Positions 22,752 to 33,817 of a stretch of DNA of 64,000 bases are shown piece after piece. This DNA comes from Zygnema cylindricum (Eukaryota; Streptophyta; Zygnematophyceae; Zygnematales; Zygnemataceae): positions 60,001 through 124,000 of the forward strand of contig JBBHKE010000589.1 in NCBI GenBank assembly GCA_037447655.1. Direction: 5' to 3'. The notes under the pieces were generated by a model. That model saw only the letters and a list, made by a program, of their open reading frames with translations, was not told the DNA's origin and did not search any database. How positions within the stretch are numbered: position 1 is the first letter of the stretch; the number at the start of each line of letters is the position of its first letter. A program made the translations under genes and the position numbers.

Positions 22752-24030
22752 TCAAATGCCTCGTTTGAAGATTTTATGTAACGCATAGTCACCACTCTCT
22801 ATTTTGGCCTTCATCAAGGCATCATAACGTGGCTTCAATCGCTTTTCAAGAGAGTATCCAAGAACCGGTGGGCGGGCAGCCACATCCTCTATGTTGCGTC
22901 CCATTTCCTTCACCAAAAACTCCAATTTTGGGCCGAGGGTATCCCACGAGCAGCCTAAAAGTGCTGGGGTAGATTGAATCATTTTTCAGATTTTCTCTTC
23001 TCCGAAATGTTGTTGAAGCTGTTTGTACGTGTGTTCCATTGTGGAAGTAGGCACCATAAGAATGGATGGATGCTTCGACAAAAGACGTTCTGCAATGTCA
23101 TCGCCAAACAACTCTTGTAGCCTTTTGGCCCTTTGTTGCAAGGCTCGGGGGTCTCTACAACCAAGGAAAGGAGATTCTGAAAGAATAGCTACACCTCGTG
23201 GATCGGGGAAAATGGCTTTGATTCCCTCTATCCCATCTTTCAAAGTTTTAACACTATACAATACTATACATGGGTACTCCTCCAACATAGACGCAGTGAT
23301 GGGCACATCTAGACTCGCCCACAGCTGCAATTTGGATTCAAGAGTGGCAGGAAGAAAGTCTAAGGTCTGAGGGTGCGTAGAAATCATTTTTCCCAAATTT
23401 TGCACTTTCAAAGTGCCTTGGAGATAGTTGAGTACGGATTCATGTTGCTCATCTTGACCAGAAATAAAACTTCGATTTGGACGAAAATCTCTTTCCAAAG
23501 CTTTAAAGAACTGTTGCGAGTCGATTCCATACCTACGGAAAATGGTCGCCTTCCTAAGAATATGCTGTTTGTTTTTCACAAGGACGACAGAATGTTTCTT
23601 CAGAAGTCGCTCCAACTGCGGCTTGGAGCACCCCAGACTGAGCAGAATCTTGGAGACATCTGCCACGTCATCTTCTGGCCCTGCCTCGTGCTCTCTCCCC
23701 CTTGCCACGTGGTCTCGTCCCTCTGCCGCACGTCATCTTCTGGCCCTGCCTCGTGCTCTCTCCCCCTTGCCACGTGGTCTCGTCCCTCTGCCGCATCCCC
23801 TCCTGGTTTTGCGGCGTGCCCTTCCCCGCCCCCCGCCCCGGGCTGGTCTTCGGCCGACAGTGCAGGCGGGCGAACTGCTGCCAGGAGGAGTGGTGGGGGG
23901 GTGCGGCTGGCTTGGCTTGTGGCACGTGTGGAGGGAGAGCTGGCGGCCGGCTGGACGGAGAGAGCAAAGCGAAGAGAGAAGCGAGAGAGCGAGAGAACGG
24001 CCGGAGGGAGCGCAAGGACGCCCAGGCCAT
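22752..24030 (-). pseudogene. mTERF-family protein, copy 1 (broken)
   Basis: Minus-strand ATG at 24030 opens a basic, Ser/Ala/Arg-rich leader (MAWASLRSLRPFSRSLASLF) that looks like an organelle transit peptide. The body (23708 to 22986) has helical mTERF repeats, for example LLSLGCSKPQLERLLKKHS and LPATLESKLQLWASLDVPI, and the carboxy end reads FLVKEMGRNIEDVAA then GYSLEKRLKPRYDAL, a standard mTERF finish. mTERF proteins bind nucleic acid in plastids and mitochondria. Three lesions are visible: a perfect 65-bp tandem duplication (23666-23730, 23731-23795) that shifts the frame, a 31-bp deletion in the leader relative to copies 2 and 3, and one in-frame TGA near 22983 (GEEKI-stop-KMIQST), where copy 2 has CTG. 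It is the least damaged of the three copies. Confidence 0.8.
23666..23795. repeat. 65-bp perfect tandem duplication inside mTERF copy 1
   Basis: The block starting CGTCATCTTCTGGCCCTGCC and ending CTCTGCCGCA occurs twice back to back, while copies 2 and 3 have it once. 65 is not a multiple of 3, so it disrupts the frame. Confidence 0.9.
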
Positions 24031-24294
24031 CAGAGCAAAATAGAGCTAAAGGAGTGGAGAGAGGGAGGAAGCAATGGTATTAAGAGGGAAGATGCGTCGA
24101 AAAATTGAATATGTGAGCATTTCTCCCGGCCGTCTATTTTAACGGCAAAGCAAACCGTCTTATAACGGTCGTCTTGGACAGACATTAAAATGTTTCCGAA
24201 CATCGGTCCAAACCGAGTTCAATTTTATTTTAACTTGTTGTATGGTTTGACAGTATTGCAATTTCAGCGTAGTTGCACATGGTCCACCGCCAAT

Positions 24295-24823
24295 CGTTAT
24301 TAGCGTTGTGTACGCTAATTCCGTCCCGCTTTTTTTTTTTTTTTATTCTCCATTAGCGTAGTTCATTCTATTTTTTCTTTATTCTATTTAGGGTTGTTTT
24401 TAGTAAGTTGTCTCTTAAATAGAGTTGTGTACGGTCAGCGTCAGACCGTACACAAGTGTACCTTTTTAAGTTAAAAAATACAATAAGTTAGTTTTAGTAA
24501 CCGCGGACGCATGAGAATGTGCGTTCTAAAAAGGAAAAAAAACCAGGTCGTAAAAAATCCCGCTCGCATATATTCGTCCGATAGCCGCGTTTCGACCGTG
24601 TGAATGTACGATTTGTGTACGATTTGTCAAATTTTGTACGGAGACCTATACTAGTGTAAGCATGTTTGCGACCGACATTTTTTTTTTCAAAGATCCAAAT
24701 TACCATAACCAAACAATTAGAATGTATGATTTTTCCAAAATTTTCAAATTCTTAAATAGCGTACACCACGGTTATTATTTTTATACGCTAAAAAAACTTA
24801 CACGCTAATAACGATTGGCGGTG
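24295..24823. mobile_element. TIR element, CACCG family, 0.53-kb copy
   Basis: Both ends read CACCGCCAATCGTTATTAGCG inward, a perfect inverted repeat of at least 21 bp. TA follows on the right; the left flank is TC. The interior contains GTACG-rich sequence but no transposase frame. Confidence 0.85.
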
Positions 24824-24867
24824 TAATGCACATGTAGAAGGTTCAGGGCTCAGCGGGAGTTTGTGTC

Positions 24868-24999
24868 AGCGGCTCTTCCAAGTGTGGCTTGGTGGTACTC
24901 GTTGGTTCGGGGTTTTGTATTTGAATAGTCTAAAGCGGCTCTTCCAAGTGTGGCTTGGTGGTACTCGTTGGTTCGGGGTTTTGTATTTGAATAGTCTAA
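24868..24999. repeat. 66-bp perfect tandem duplication
   Basis: AGCGGCTCTTCCAAGTGTGG through TTTGAATAGTCTA occurs twice with no mismatch, so the event is recent or an assembly error. Confidence 0.9.
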
Positions 25000-26590
25000 A
25001 GGACATTATTTTGGCACTTAACAGTGGAAAATAGAGTGATTCTTTTCTTGATTGATTCTAGTATGGGCAAAAAAAAAAAAACTTCTCATCACCAGCATGT
25101 GTCGTTTTGTAAATTTATGACTGCAAATTTATGATTGCAAACATACCACCACCTTCGTCATTGTATTGTCATTTCACGATATCCTATTTTCCCATCAAGA
25201 AATTACTAGGCTTATGACAGAGGCATGGGATGAGATACACATTGCAATTTTTTAATGTTTTGAAATACAACCAGTCAAAAATGTTTCGAAGAACAATATT
25301 GATGCCATCCGAGTCACTGTCTTGACACCACAATGATATACAATTACGTATTCTTTTATTCCGCAACATTTTGAGTAAACTTTGTTGTAGCTTGAAAAAT
25401 TTATAATTGCCAATCCATTAAAATTTTATCAATCACAAAGATTCCCACAAATATTGATCCGTCTGAATTTGACAACGGACTTAATGGCACATAAAATTCA
25501 TCCACAAAAGCATGTTTTACTTTTGTCAAAATTGACCAGGAAGAACTAACAAACTAAATCTTTTCACCTGTATTTCATCTTTGAACATTTTCTATGCTCC
25601 CGACTGTAATTCTCCAAAAAAACCACGTGGAGAAAAAGTCACGACTCACAATTCGGCAAAACTTCTCAAGTGAGGGAGATAAGAAGTGATGGAAAAGAAC
25701 TAGTTCCAGAGTCCAAAATCTGGAGATATTCGTCAAGTATACACTCAGTAAATCCTCTAAGTAAAACTGTATAAAATATTCGTCATAATTGAGAACTATG
25801 TGTGTGTCTTAAGTTTGACAAGATTAACCACCTTTATATGTTTGCCGCCAAAATATTAACAAACTGCAGGTCACTGAATTCTGGTGACAAACTATTTCAA
25901 TTTACATTTTGAAACGATCCTAAAAAGTTGTAGGACTAGATTATACACAGAACAGTCAGGTGGAGAATCAAATTGCTTTTATTAAGGAGGAGAAAAATGA
26001 CACAACACAAAAATGTCACCAAGCCGAAAAATTGACAGAGAAGATGAATTGTTACCCCAAAGAACTCATGCGCTTCTCATCTCACTAATTTGCCTCAAAT
26101 ACAAGTCTTTAACAGCTCAAAAACTCCTCGCAATGATATGATAGAGCGATTCGTTCCGAACCGCACGCCGTTCATTCGTCCATTTTATCCTCGATAACAC
26201 AGTTTTGTAATTTAACTGAGAAACAAAAAAACCAACCGACCACAACTAGAAAAACATCATGAGGCGTCATATTCCTAAATGTAAAAGGGGCAATAGCGCG
26301 CCACAGCACGCCACAATGCACAGCAGAAAACACCAAAGATCTTCCCGTAGCAACAGTAGGAGCACACAACACTAACAGACAAAGTTGCGCTTAATTACTT
26401 AGAAGAGAGTACAAGGTTGCGCTCGCTGCGTAGGTCTATTTGAAGAGTGTCCTATCCACTAAGCCTACCTGACTATTTAAACTAGCTAGCTGCTAGTCAA
26501 CCTAGTACTGTACAACTGTACACGTGGACCTTCACGGTCAACCGAGACAAATCCCTGCAATATCTTCTAGAACAATACCGTTCTATCTAC
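25000..26590. other. AT-rich intergenic stretch without recognised gene
   Basis: Frames are short and without domains on both strands. It probably includes the 3' flank of the coiled-coil protein locus, which is transcribed leftwards from 27.8 kb. Confidence 0.4.
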
Positions 26591-26760
26591 ATTCCGCGGC
26601 GTTGCTATAATGCTAAGCTGCGTTGCTCTGCTGCGCTGCTATGCTGCTACGCCACTAAGTAACTATGCTGCTAAGTTGTTATACTGCTATGTTGCGCTGG
26701 TCTGGAATCGCAGCTGCGCTGCTCTAACATCGCAACCATAGCAGCCTAGTTGCTAACTAC
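26590..26760. repeat. GCTGCTATG-type low-complexity tract
   Basis: Irregular runs of TGCTGC, TGCTATGCTGC and AAGTTGTTATACTGCT. It lies just 3' of the minus-strand locus that ends at 26808. Confidence 0.6.
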
Positions 26761-26807
26761 TAAGTACCCAACTTTGTAACCATGTTACAGTGCCTCCCAC
26801 TAGGGCT

Positions 26808-27765
26808 TCAACGTCCCGCTGAACCTTCTCTCTCAGGGAACTGCAACTGCCGGAGTATATCGTACGTCTCTTCGCGATACTCGCCGAATTCCTGTTGGAG
26901 GGTGTCGAGTTGGTTTTGGAGCTGCTCACATCGGGTCTCCAGCAACGCAATATGATGGTCTGCTGCTGCCAAACGTCTCCGAATGATTCGCTCCCGCATT
27001 TGGTCCTCCCCCTCTTCCGGTACAGCCTCAGGACCCTCGAGTTGCGGCGGAATGGCCGCCGGTGCAGGCTCCTCAGGTGCCGGAATTTGGGGCGATTCAA
27101 GTTCTGCAAGTTGTTGTGCCTCTTCCGCCTCCTCTTCAGCCGGTTCCCACCTAGGTACCTTCCTTAGCTTGAAGGACGCATGTTTCCTGGCAGCTCGTGC
27201 CCGCTGCATAGCGTTCTTTCTGGCTAGCTTTAGTGCCCGTACTTCGGGGTTACCTCTGCTCGAGCAATGATGTCATGGAGGCAAACATCCCACGGGTGAT
27301 AACATCGGAGTAACCCGGGAACATCCACCCTGTATCGGTAGTTATCCTCAACTACTTCCACAAACGGTAGGACATGGGGGTTTAGCTGCACATAACCCTT
27401 GTGGTTGTTCTCGAGGTCCTTTGTTCTCATAAAATTCCAGGCTGGGTGTGATGGTACGCTGGCGGGGATAAAGATAGGGTCCCCAGGTTTTCCCGTACGC
27501 CACTCCTCGGGCCACTCCTTGGGATCCCAATACAAGCGCTTCGCGAAGCTGAAGGCGAGATCCGGATGCTGTGTATCGGCAGGAAGTGGGAAGAGGTAAT
27601 CGGGAATTTCCTCTCCCTGTTCACTCTCCTCGGCCGTCTCCCTTTGGTTTTCTCGAAGGAGAAACACCTTGTCTTCACTAGGGTATTGTGCTTCCGCTTT
27701 CTTTTCCGCGCTTTCGGAGGACTGCTCGTCTGCGGTAACTTTATACTCACAGAGAGTATCTACTA
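26808..27765 (-). pseudogene. Unrecognised protein locus with coiled coil, split by a one-base frameshift
   Basis: The first frame (about 27765 to 27230) reads through an acidic stretch into IPDYLFPLPADTQHPDLAFS, FAKRLYWDPKEWPEEWRTGK, PGDPIFIPASVPSHPAW and LHDIIARAEVTPK, then stops. The second frame (from about 27240 to 26808) continues EVRALKLARKNAMQRARAAR, a Pro/Glu-rich linker, and a coiled coil (HHIALLETRCEQLQNQLDTL) to the stop. The two join if one G is restored in CCCCGAAG near 27250, so this looks like one protein with a single-base deletion. The first frame has no ATG; it opens after a TAG near 27768, so an upstream exon is likely. Composition is far less AT-rich than the flanks. I do not recognise the family; a transposon-encoded gag-like protein and a lineage-specific host protein are both possible. 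Confidence 0.5.
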
Positions 27766-28455
27766 AAAACTAACTAATCCGATGTCTACACCTGAAAACT
27801 AACTAATCCCATGTCTCCTCCTGGAACAACAATACTGTACTACACTACGATAAGGCAGTACTGTACTACACTTTGATAAGGCACCGAATCAGTACGCTAT
27901 TTGTACTGTGACTACGTCCAAACCCTATTTGACTACTAGACAAAAATATACTTAGTGGAACACTACATTCTAATCCGCTAAGTATAAACTACTGTGTTTC
28001 AGATATGCAAATAGATTCCCGTACAGTATTGTTCAAGGTGTTTAGTAAACAGTGGATGCTAGCGTCCAGCCAACTGTTGATCAAGTGCTCCAAGTCACCT
28101 GAGGTCGTACAAAGTGATGAGTCATTTTGTGGTCCCACGTGAATCTCGTTCGTTCACTCGATTCACATCCACAGTCGTCGTTGAATGTTGTACCACTATT
28201 CTTGCGGACGATCGGTTGAGTTTTCGTCCGTCTGATTGTTCAACAATATTCGTTCGAGGTGTGACGCGTGGTAAAGTGTGTCGGCGCCTTTCCGTAAAAC
28301 CCGTATGATGTTAATTTTCCGACGCGTGTCCCTGTAGAAGTACAATACACTCAAAAGTACTACTGCTACTATCACACTAAATGAGATAGGTATTACAACT
28401 TACCTAGACCAAAAATATTCTAAGTACTGGGTCTCTCCTCACAGCTCTGTTTACT
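27766..28455. other. Spacer with a 27-bp duplication, no gene recognised
   Basis: TACTGTACTACACT(A/T)(C/T)GATAAGGCA occurs twice around 27833-27885. Otherwise nothing supported; it should include the 5' region of the minus-strand locus. Confidence 0.4.
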
Positions 28456-29999
28456 GAATATTAAGATTTCTTATTTCAACATAAGCTTATCTTCAAATTT
28501 GGCGAAGTGGTTTCCTTAAGCCTTCCCTCCTCAAGTTGTCGTGGTTTCCAACAACGAGAGAAAGGTTTGTGTTAATTTAAAAGGTATTAGCCTGTGGCAA
28601 TCAAAGAGAGTCACAATCGTTTTATGCCTCCTTTTGCGATCCCTTCATCCTCGTCTTTGCAAAGAACCACATATCTCATAACAAGTTCAATATTCCATCT
28701 TTGATAAGATACTTGATAGGGGGATAGCATGCAAAAGAACAATGATTTCATATAGGATTCACAAATGACAGCAACAACCAGCATTCAACTGTCATGGCAT
28801 ATATTGTTATAGCCCTTGTCATGGCGTATATTGTTATAGCCCCACCACAGGGAAAAAAGTGAAATAATTACAATTGTAATACGCGACAACAACCAAGCAT
28901 TCAAACAAATGGAAATGGAAAACATGAAGGGAAACTATCACCTTTCACAACAAGGATAAAAACATAGCAAAAGAATAATGTCGATTTGCACATACATGTT
29001 TGAACACACTAAAGAAAATCCAAACTGGCTTGAAATAACTCATTTGTTAGATTGAAAATTGTACAAAAGAAACGGCAATTCGCACAATTCTTGACTTCAC
29101 GAGGGCATGATGATGCCGCTTCATTGTTTTTCAAGGCATAATTTTAGAACTGGTGGTTCTGCGGTCAAACAAAAAAAACAAAAGTGAAGTTGTGAAGATA
29201 ATAGTACATGATCCTGATAACAGGAAAAGAAATCAAAAGTTTTAGCGTACTAATTAACATTCAACTCTTCTTTGTACAAACTTAACAAACTCCTAGCATT
29301 CTAATTCAATTCTATTACAAGCCTAATGTAAGACCTAAAGCCAAGTAAACAATGTAAGATAAATTTGAATCACTCATCCAAAAGCAACAAGAAATTGGTG
29401 TTTCAAGGGACGATTAGTTTAAAGACAAAGAGACCTACACCAAAGGGAAAAAATCCATCATTCCTTGTCCACCACCTTCTAACAATCTCCACAATAGCAT
29501 CCCACTAATAATCACAAATTTACAAACACATTATCCTCTAACAAAATTTGGCAATCAAGGTATCCCTCACCACAATAACGAGCGAGGAATCAAGCAAATT
29601 TAGGAGGTACTATATTGTGACAGTGGAAAAGCACATCAACACAAGACAACACATCAACATTTGTTTTCAAAGTCCGTTCAGATCCTTTTCATCTTCTCTT
29701 CAAAAAATAAAAAAAACCCATGAGATGAGGAGAGAGTATAAAAGAATGATAAACAATGATTCCACAATTATTTCAGAAACTGACAGCAGTGATCGGTGTT
29801 CATTTTTCATAACCTCACCAAGTGGCAAAAAGTAGAATGAGTACCAATGGAAAACTTGAAGACAATCGACACCTTTCCCTAAGAGGCTTAAAACATAATA
29901 AAAGAATGCCAGACTTTGCACTCACACTTTTCAACACGTTAAAGAAACGTCGAATCTTTGTTCAAATGCCTCGTTTGATGGATTGAAGATAGTTTGTAA

Positions 30000-31262
30000 A
30001 GAATAGTCACCACTCTCTATTTTTGCCTTCATCAGGGCATCATAACGTGGCTTCAATCGTTTTTTAAGAGAGTATGTAAGAACCGCGGCTTCAATCGTTT
30101 TTTAAGAGAGTATGTAAGAACCGCAAGGAATGCAGCCACATCTATGCTGCGTCCCATTTCCTTAACCAAAAACTCCAATTTTGGGCTGAAGGTATCCCAG
30201 GAGGAGCCTAATAGTCATGGAAATAAGCGAATCATTTTCAGGCCACTCTCTTCTCCAAAATGTTGTTGAAGCTGTTTGCACGTGTGTTGCATTGTGGAAG
30301 TTGGAGCGATAACAATGGACGGTTTCTTGAAGAAAAGTCGTTTTGCAATGTCATTGCCAAACAATTCTTGTAGCCATTTGGCCCTTTGTTGTAAGGCTCG
30401 GGGGTCTTTACAACTCTCGATAGGAAATTTTGAGAAAATAGCTAGACCGACTAGATTAGGGGAAATGGCTTTGACTCCCTCAATCCCTTCTTTCAATGTT
30501 TTATCACTATACGATAATATGTCTGGGTACTTCTCCAGCATACAAGCAATGATGGGCACATCTAGACAGGGCACATCTAGACTCGCCCAAAGCTGCAATT
30601 TGGACTCAAGAGTGGCAGGACGAAAGTTTACAATCGCAGGATAACTAGAAACCAATTTTCCCAAATTTTGCACTTTCAAAGTGCCTTGGAGATAGTTGAG
30701 TACGGATTCATGTTGCTCATCTGGACCAGAAAGGAAATTTTGTCGTGGTCAAAAATCTCTTTCCAAAGTTTTGAAGAACTGATGCGATCAGATTCCATAC
30801 CTACAGAAAATGTTCACCTTCCTAAAAATATGTTGTTTGTATTTCACAAGGGCAACAGAACCTCTCTTCAAAAGTTGCTGAAGCCGCGGCACGGAGCATC
30901 CCAGACTGAGCAGAATCTTGGTAACATCTGCCACCTCAGCTTTTGGCCCTGCCTCGTGCTCTCTCCCCCTTGCCACGTGGTCTCGTCCCTCCCGCATCCC
31001 CTCCTGGTTTTGCGGCGTGCCTTTCCCCGCCCCCCGCCCCGGGCTGGTCTTCGGCCTCGCATCGGGCCTTGGGTGGGCGGCAAGGGCGACTGTGCAGGCG
31101 GGCGAACTGCTGCCAAGAGGAGTGGTGGGGGGGTGAGGCCGGCTTGGCTTGTGCCACGTATGGAGAGAGAGCTGGCGGCCGGCTAGACGGAGAGAGCAAA
31201 GCGAGGAGAGAAGCGAGAGAGCGAGAGAACGGCCGGAGGGAGCGCAAGGACGCCTAGGCTAT
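30000..31262 (-). pseudogene. mTERF-family protein, copy 2 (broken)
   Basis: Same architecture as copy 1: Arg/Ser leader (LRSLRPFSRSLASLLALLSP), mTERF helices (LPATLESK-type block reads FRPATLESKLQLWASLDVP), and a degraded carboxy end near 30000-30210. Lesions are distinct from copy 1. The start ATG is ATA at 31260-31262, a 2-base deletion near 30988 shifts the frame (CCTCCCGC against CCTCTGCCGC), RYGID has become RYGI-stop, there is a 15-bp duplication at about 30555-30585 (GGCACATCTAGAC twice), a stop interrupts KMIRLFP, and a 43-bp duplication lies at 30048-30131. It is certainly non-functional as an mTERF. Confidence 0.8.
30048..30131. repeat. 43-bp tandem duplication inside mTERF copy 2
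   Basis: GGCTTCAATCGTTTTTTAAG through TATGTAAGAACCGC appears twice; copies 1 and 3 have it once. Confidence 0.85.
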
Positions 31263-31599
31263 CAGAGGCCAAGGGGGAAGGAGAAAAGGGATAAGTATAG
31301 TAGGAGGGGAATAGGAGAGAAGGGAGAGCAGTATTTTAATGGAAAGTGGTGTCTAAAAAGTCTCAAATGTGAACAATTGTGTCGACCGTTGAATTAAACG
31401 GCAAAGTCAACCAGCCTTTGACGGTCGTGCTGAATTGAAATTCAAATTTCTCCTTGCATCCGTACAGACCGTGTTTAATTTTGATTGGACTTATCACGTG
31501 TTGCGGTTTTCCAATTTTACAGTAATAAAGTTTTAGGGTTAGTTTCGTCTGGTAGCAACTCTCATGTGAATTCGAGAGTAACAGTAGAAGCCATGAGTT

Positions 31600-33310
31600 T
31601 TGCGGCATATGTCGTCATCAGTCACAATGAATTCGGAAACTGACAACAATAATCGGTGTTCATTTTTAATAACCTCACCAAGTGGCAGAAAGTAGAATGA
31701 GTACTGATGGAAAACATGAAGACAAACATACATCTTTCCCTAAGAGGCTTAAAACATAATAAGAGAATGCCAGACTTTTGCACTCAAACTTTTCAGCACG
31801 TTAAAGAAACGCCGAATCTTTGTTCAAATGCCTCGTTTGATGGAATGAAGATGGTTTGTAAAGAATAGTCACCACTTTCTATTTTTGCCTTCATTAAGGC
31901 ATCATATCGTGGCTTCAATCGCTTTTCAAGAAAGTATCCAAGAACCTGCTGGGAATGTAAGCACATCCTCAACGCTGCGTCCCATATCCTTCACCAAAAA
32001 CTCCAATTTTGGGCCGAGGTTATCCTAGGAGAAGCCTATTTTTGGATTTTCTCTTCTCCAAAATGTTGTTGAAGCTCTTTGTACGTGTGATTCATTGTGG
32101 AAGTTGGAGCTAAGAGAATGCGTGGGTGCTTCAACAAAAGTCGTTTTGCAATGTCATTGCCAAACAACTCCTGTAGTCATTTGGCCCTTTGTTGCAATGC
32201 TCGGGGGTCATTATTACCAAGAACAAGAAATTCTGAGAGAATAGTTACACCCAGTGGATTTGGGAAAAAGGATTTGACACCCTCCATCTCTTCTCTCACT
32301 GTTCTATCACTAGATGAAATAATAGTTGGGTACTTCTCCAACATTGCAGCAGTGATGGGCACATCTAGACTTGCCCACAGCTCCAATTTGGACTCAAGAG
32401 TGGCAGGAAGGAAGGTAACGATCATAGGGAACTTTGAAATCATTTTTCCTAAATTTTGCACTCTCCGTGTGCCTTGGAGATAGTTGAGTACGGATTCATG
32501 TTGCTCATCTTAACCAGAAAGGATTTGCTGCCGCTTATTACAATCTCTCTGCAAAGCCAATAAAAACTGTTGTGAGTCTATTCCATACCTATGGAAAATG
32601 GCTGCCTTCCTAAGAATATGCTGTTTGTTTTTTTTACAAGGGCGACAGAACATCTCTTCAGAAGCCGCTCCAACTGCGGCTTGGAGCACCCCAGACTAAG
32701 CAGAATCATGGAGACATCTGCCACGTCATCTCCTGGCCCTGCCTCGTGCTCTCTACCCCTTGCCACGTGGTCTCGTCCCTCTGCCGCATCCCCTCCTAGT
32801 TTTGCGGCGTGCCCTTCCCCGCCCCCCGCCCCGGGCTGGTCTTCGGCCTCGCATCGGGCCTTGGGTGGGCGGCGAGGGCGACAATGCAGGCGGGCGAACT
32901 GCTGCCAGGAGGAGTGGTGGGGGGGGTGCTGCTGGCTTGGCCTGTGGCACGTGTGGAGGGAGAGCTGGCGGCCGGCTGGACGGAGAGAGCAAAGCGAGGA
33001 GAGAAGACGGGGAGCCAGAGAACTGAGGAAGGCATAGGGAGGCCATGGCCATCGGATGGCCAAGGGGGAATGAGAGAGGCGAGAAGAGATTTTTAGGGAG
33101 GGAATGAGAGAGAGGGGAAAGATGAAGACGGAAGAAAGAGGTTTTTAAGGCTAAAATGTGAACAATTTTGTCGGCCGTCTAATTAAACAGCAAAATTAAC
33201 CATCTTTCGAAAGTCGTGTTGGACAGAGAATTCAAAAGTTTCTTTACATCGGTACTAACCGTTCAGAGCTATGATTGAACTTGTTACGTGCAGTGGTTTT
33301 CCAGTATATC
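31600..33310 (-). repeat. Segmental duplicate SD3 (with mTERF copy 3)
   Basis: About 1.7 kb matching the promoter-side half of SD1 and SD2, from the 3'-flank module (AACCTCACCAAGTGGCA, GGAAAACATGAAGAC) to the upstream block (GGCCGTCTAATTAAAC). It is adjacent to SD2 in the same orientation, a tandem arrangement. Confidence 0.75.
31810..33052 (-). pseudogene. mTERF-family protein, copy 3 (broken)
   Basis: Minus-strand ATG at 33052 starts the leader MAMASLCLPQFSGSPSSLLA. A G-run of 8 instead of 7 near 32920 shifts the frame; the continuing frame keeps HHSSWQQFARLHCRP into LLSLGCSKPQLERLLKRCS. A longer A-run near 32630 shifts it again. LSG-stop-DEQHESV and QQRAK-stop (TGG changed to TGA, near 32177) follow, and the carboxy part is degraded. 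The conserved middle (LPATLESKLELWASLDVPIT) identifies it as the same mTERF type. Each copy therefore carries its own inactivating set. Confidence 0.8.
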
Positions 33311-33817
33311 AGTTTCAGCGTAATTTACGATGCTAGCAGCACTCGTGTGAACTAGAGTTTAGTAACGCTAAAATCCACGTGGCCTACTGTACTGTTATGA
33401 GCCTTGCGGCATATCGCGTCAGCCGTCGCGTCATCAAAATTGGTCTATTGCTGATGTAACGTCGACAAACAAAGTCGATAGCACAGCATCGCCCTCAGTT
33501 TGATTAGATATCCTCACGTAGACAGAATACGCCAATACGGGATCGAAAACATCAAAACATTGATAAGTTTAACATCGACGTCAGAGGTCGCAATCGGGTA
33601 CCCGAATCCGTACTGTACCCGTACCTAGCCGGCCAGGTTGAATCCGGAAGGGATTAGGGTGCCAAACCCCGAGGCCTGCAAGATTCTGCCGGATGATACA
33701 TAAAAAATAAAAAACAAATTAGGGTACGACCGGGTAAGCGAAAATGAAAAAACAGAAAATATGAGGGTTTCATAGGTACGTTCCACTACAGTCTAGTGAA
33801 AGTCTTATCGTTGTTTT
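33311..33817. other. Spacer with a possible lone hAT tip
   Basis: CAGAGGTCGCAATCGGGTAC near 33584 resembles the left tip of the element at 34583, but I find no matching right end. Nothing else is supported here. Confidence 0.4.

Larger units (their letters stand above)
21130..24280 (-). repeat. Segmental duplicate SD1 (with mTERF copy 1)
   Basis: About 3.15 kb collinear with 28460-31540 (SD2) and, in its promoter-side part, with 31600-33310 (SD3). The left border block (TTATCTTCAAATTT, CTTCCCTCCTCAAG, CAATCAAAGAGA, TTTTATGCCT) and the right border block (GGCCGTCTA, ACGGCAAAG, ACGGTCGT, TTGGAC) both recur. Confidence 0.75.
28460..31540 (-). repeat. Segmental duplicate SD2 (with mTERF copy 2)
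   Basis: Collinear with SD1 (21130-24280). It carries the 3'-flank modules (28730-29060, 29730-29990), the mTERF copy and the same promoter-side block (ACGGCAAAGTCAACC, GACGGTCGT). It is followed almost at once by SD3. Confidence 0.75.

Noticed and set aside
23373-24108. Plus-strand frames of 188 to 236 codons over mTERF copy 1
   Set aside because: Antisense shadows of the GC-rich mTERF leader and body; the same occurs at copies 2 and 3.
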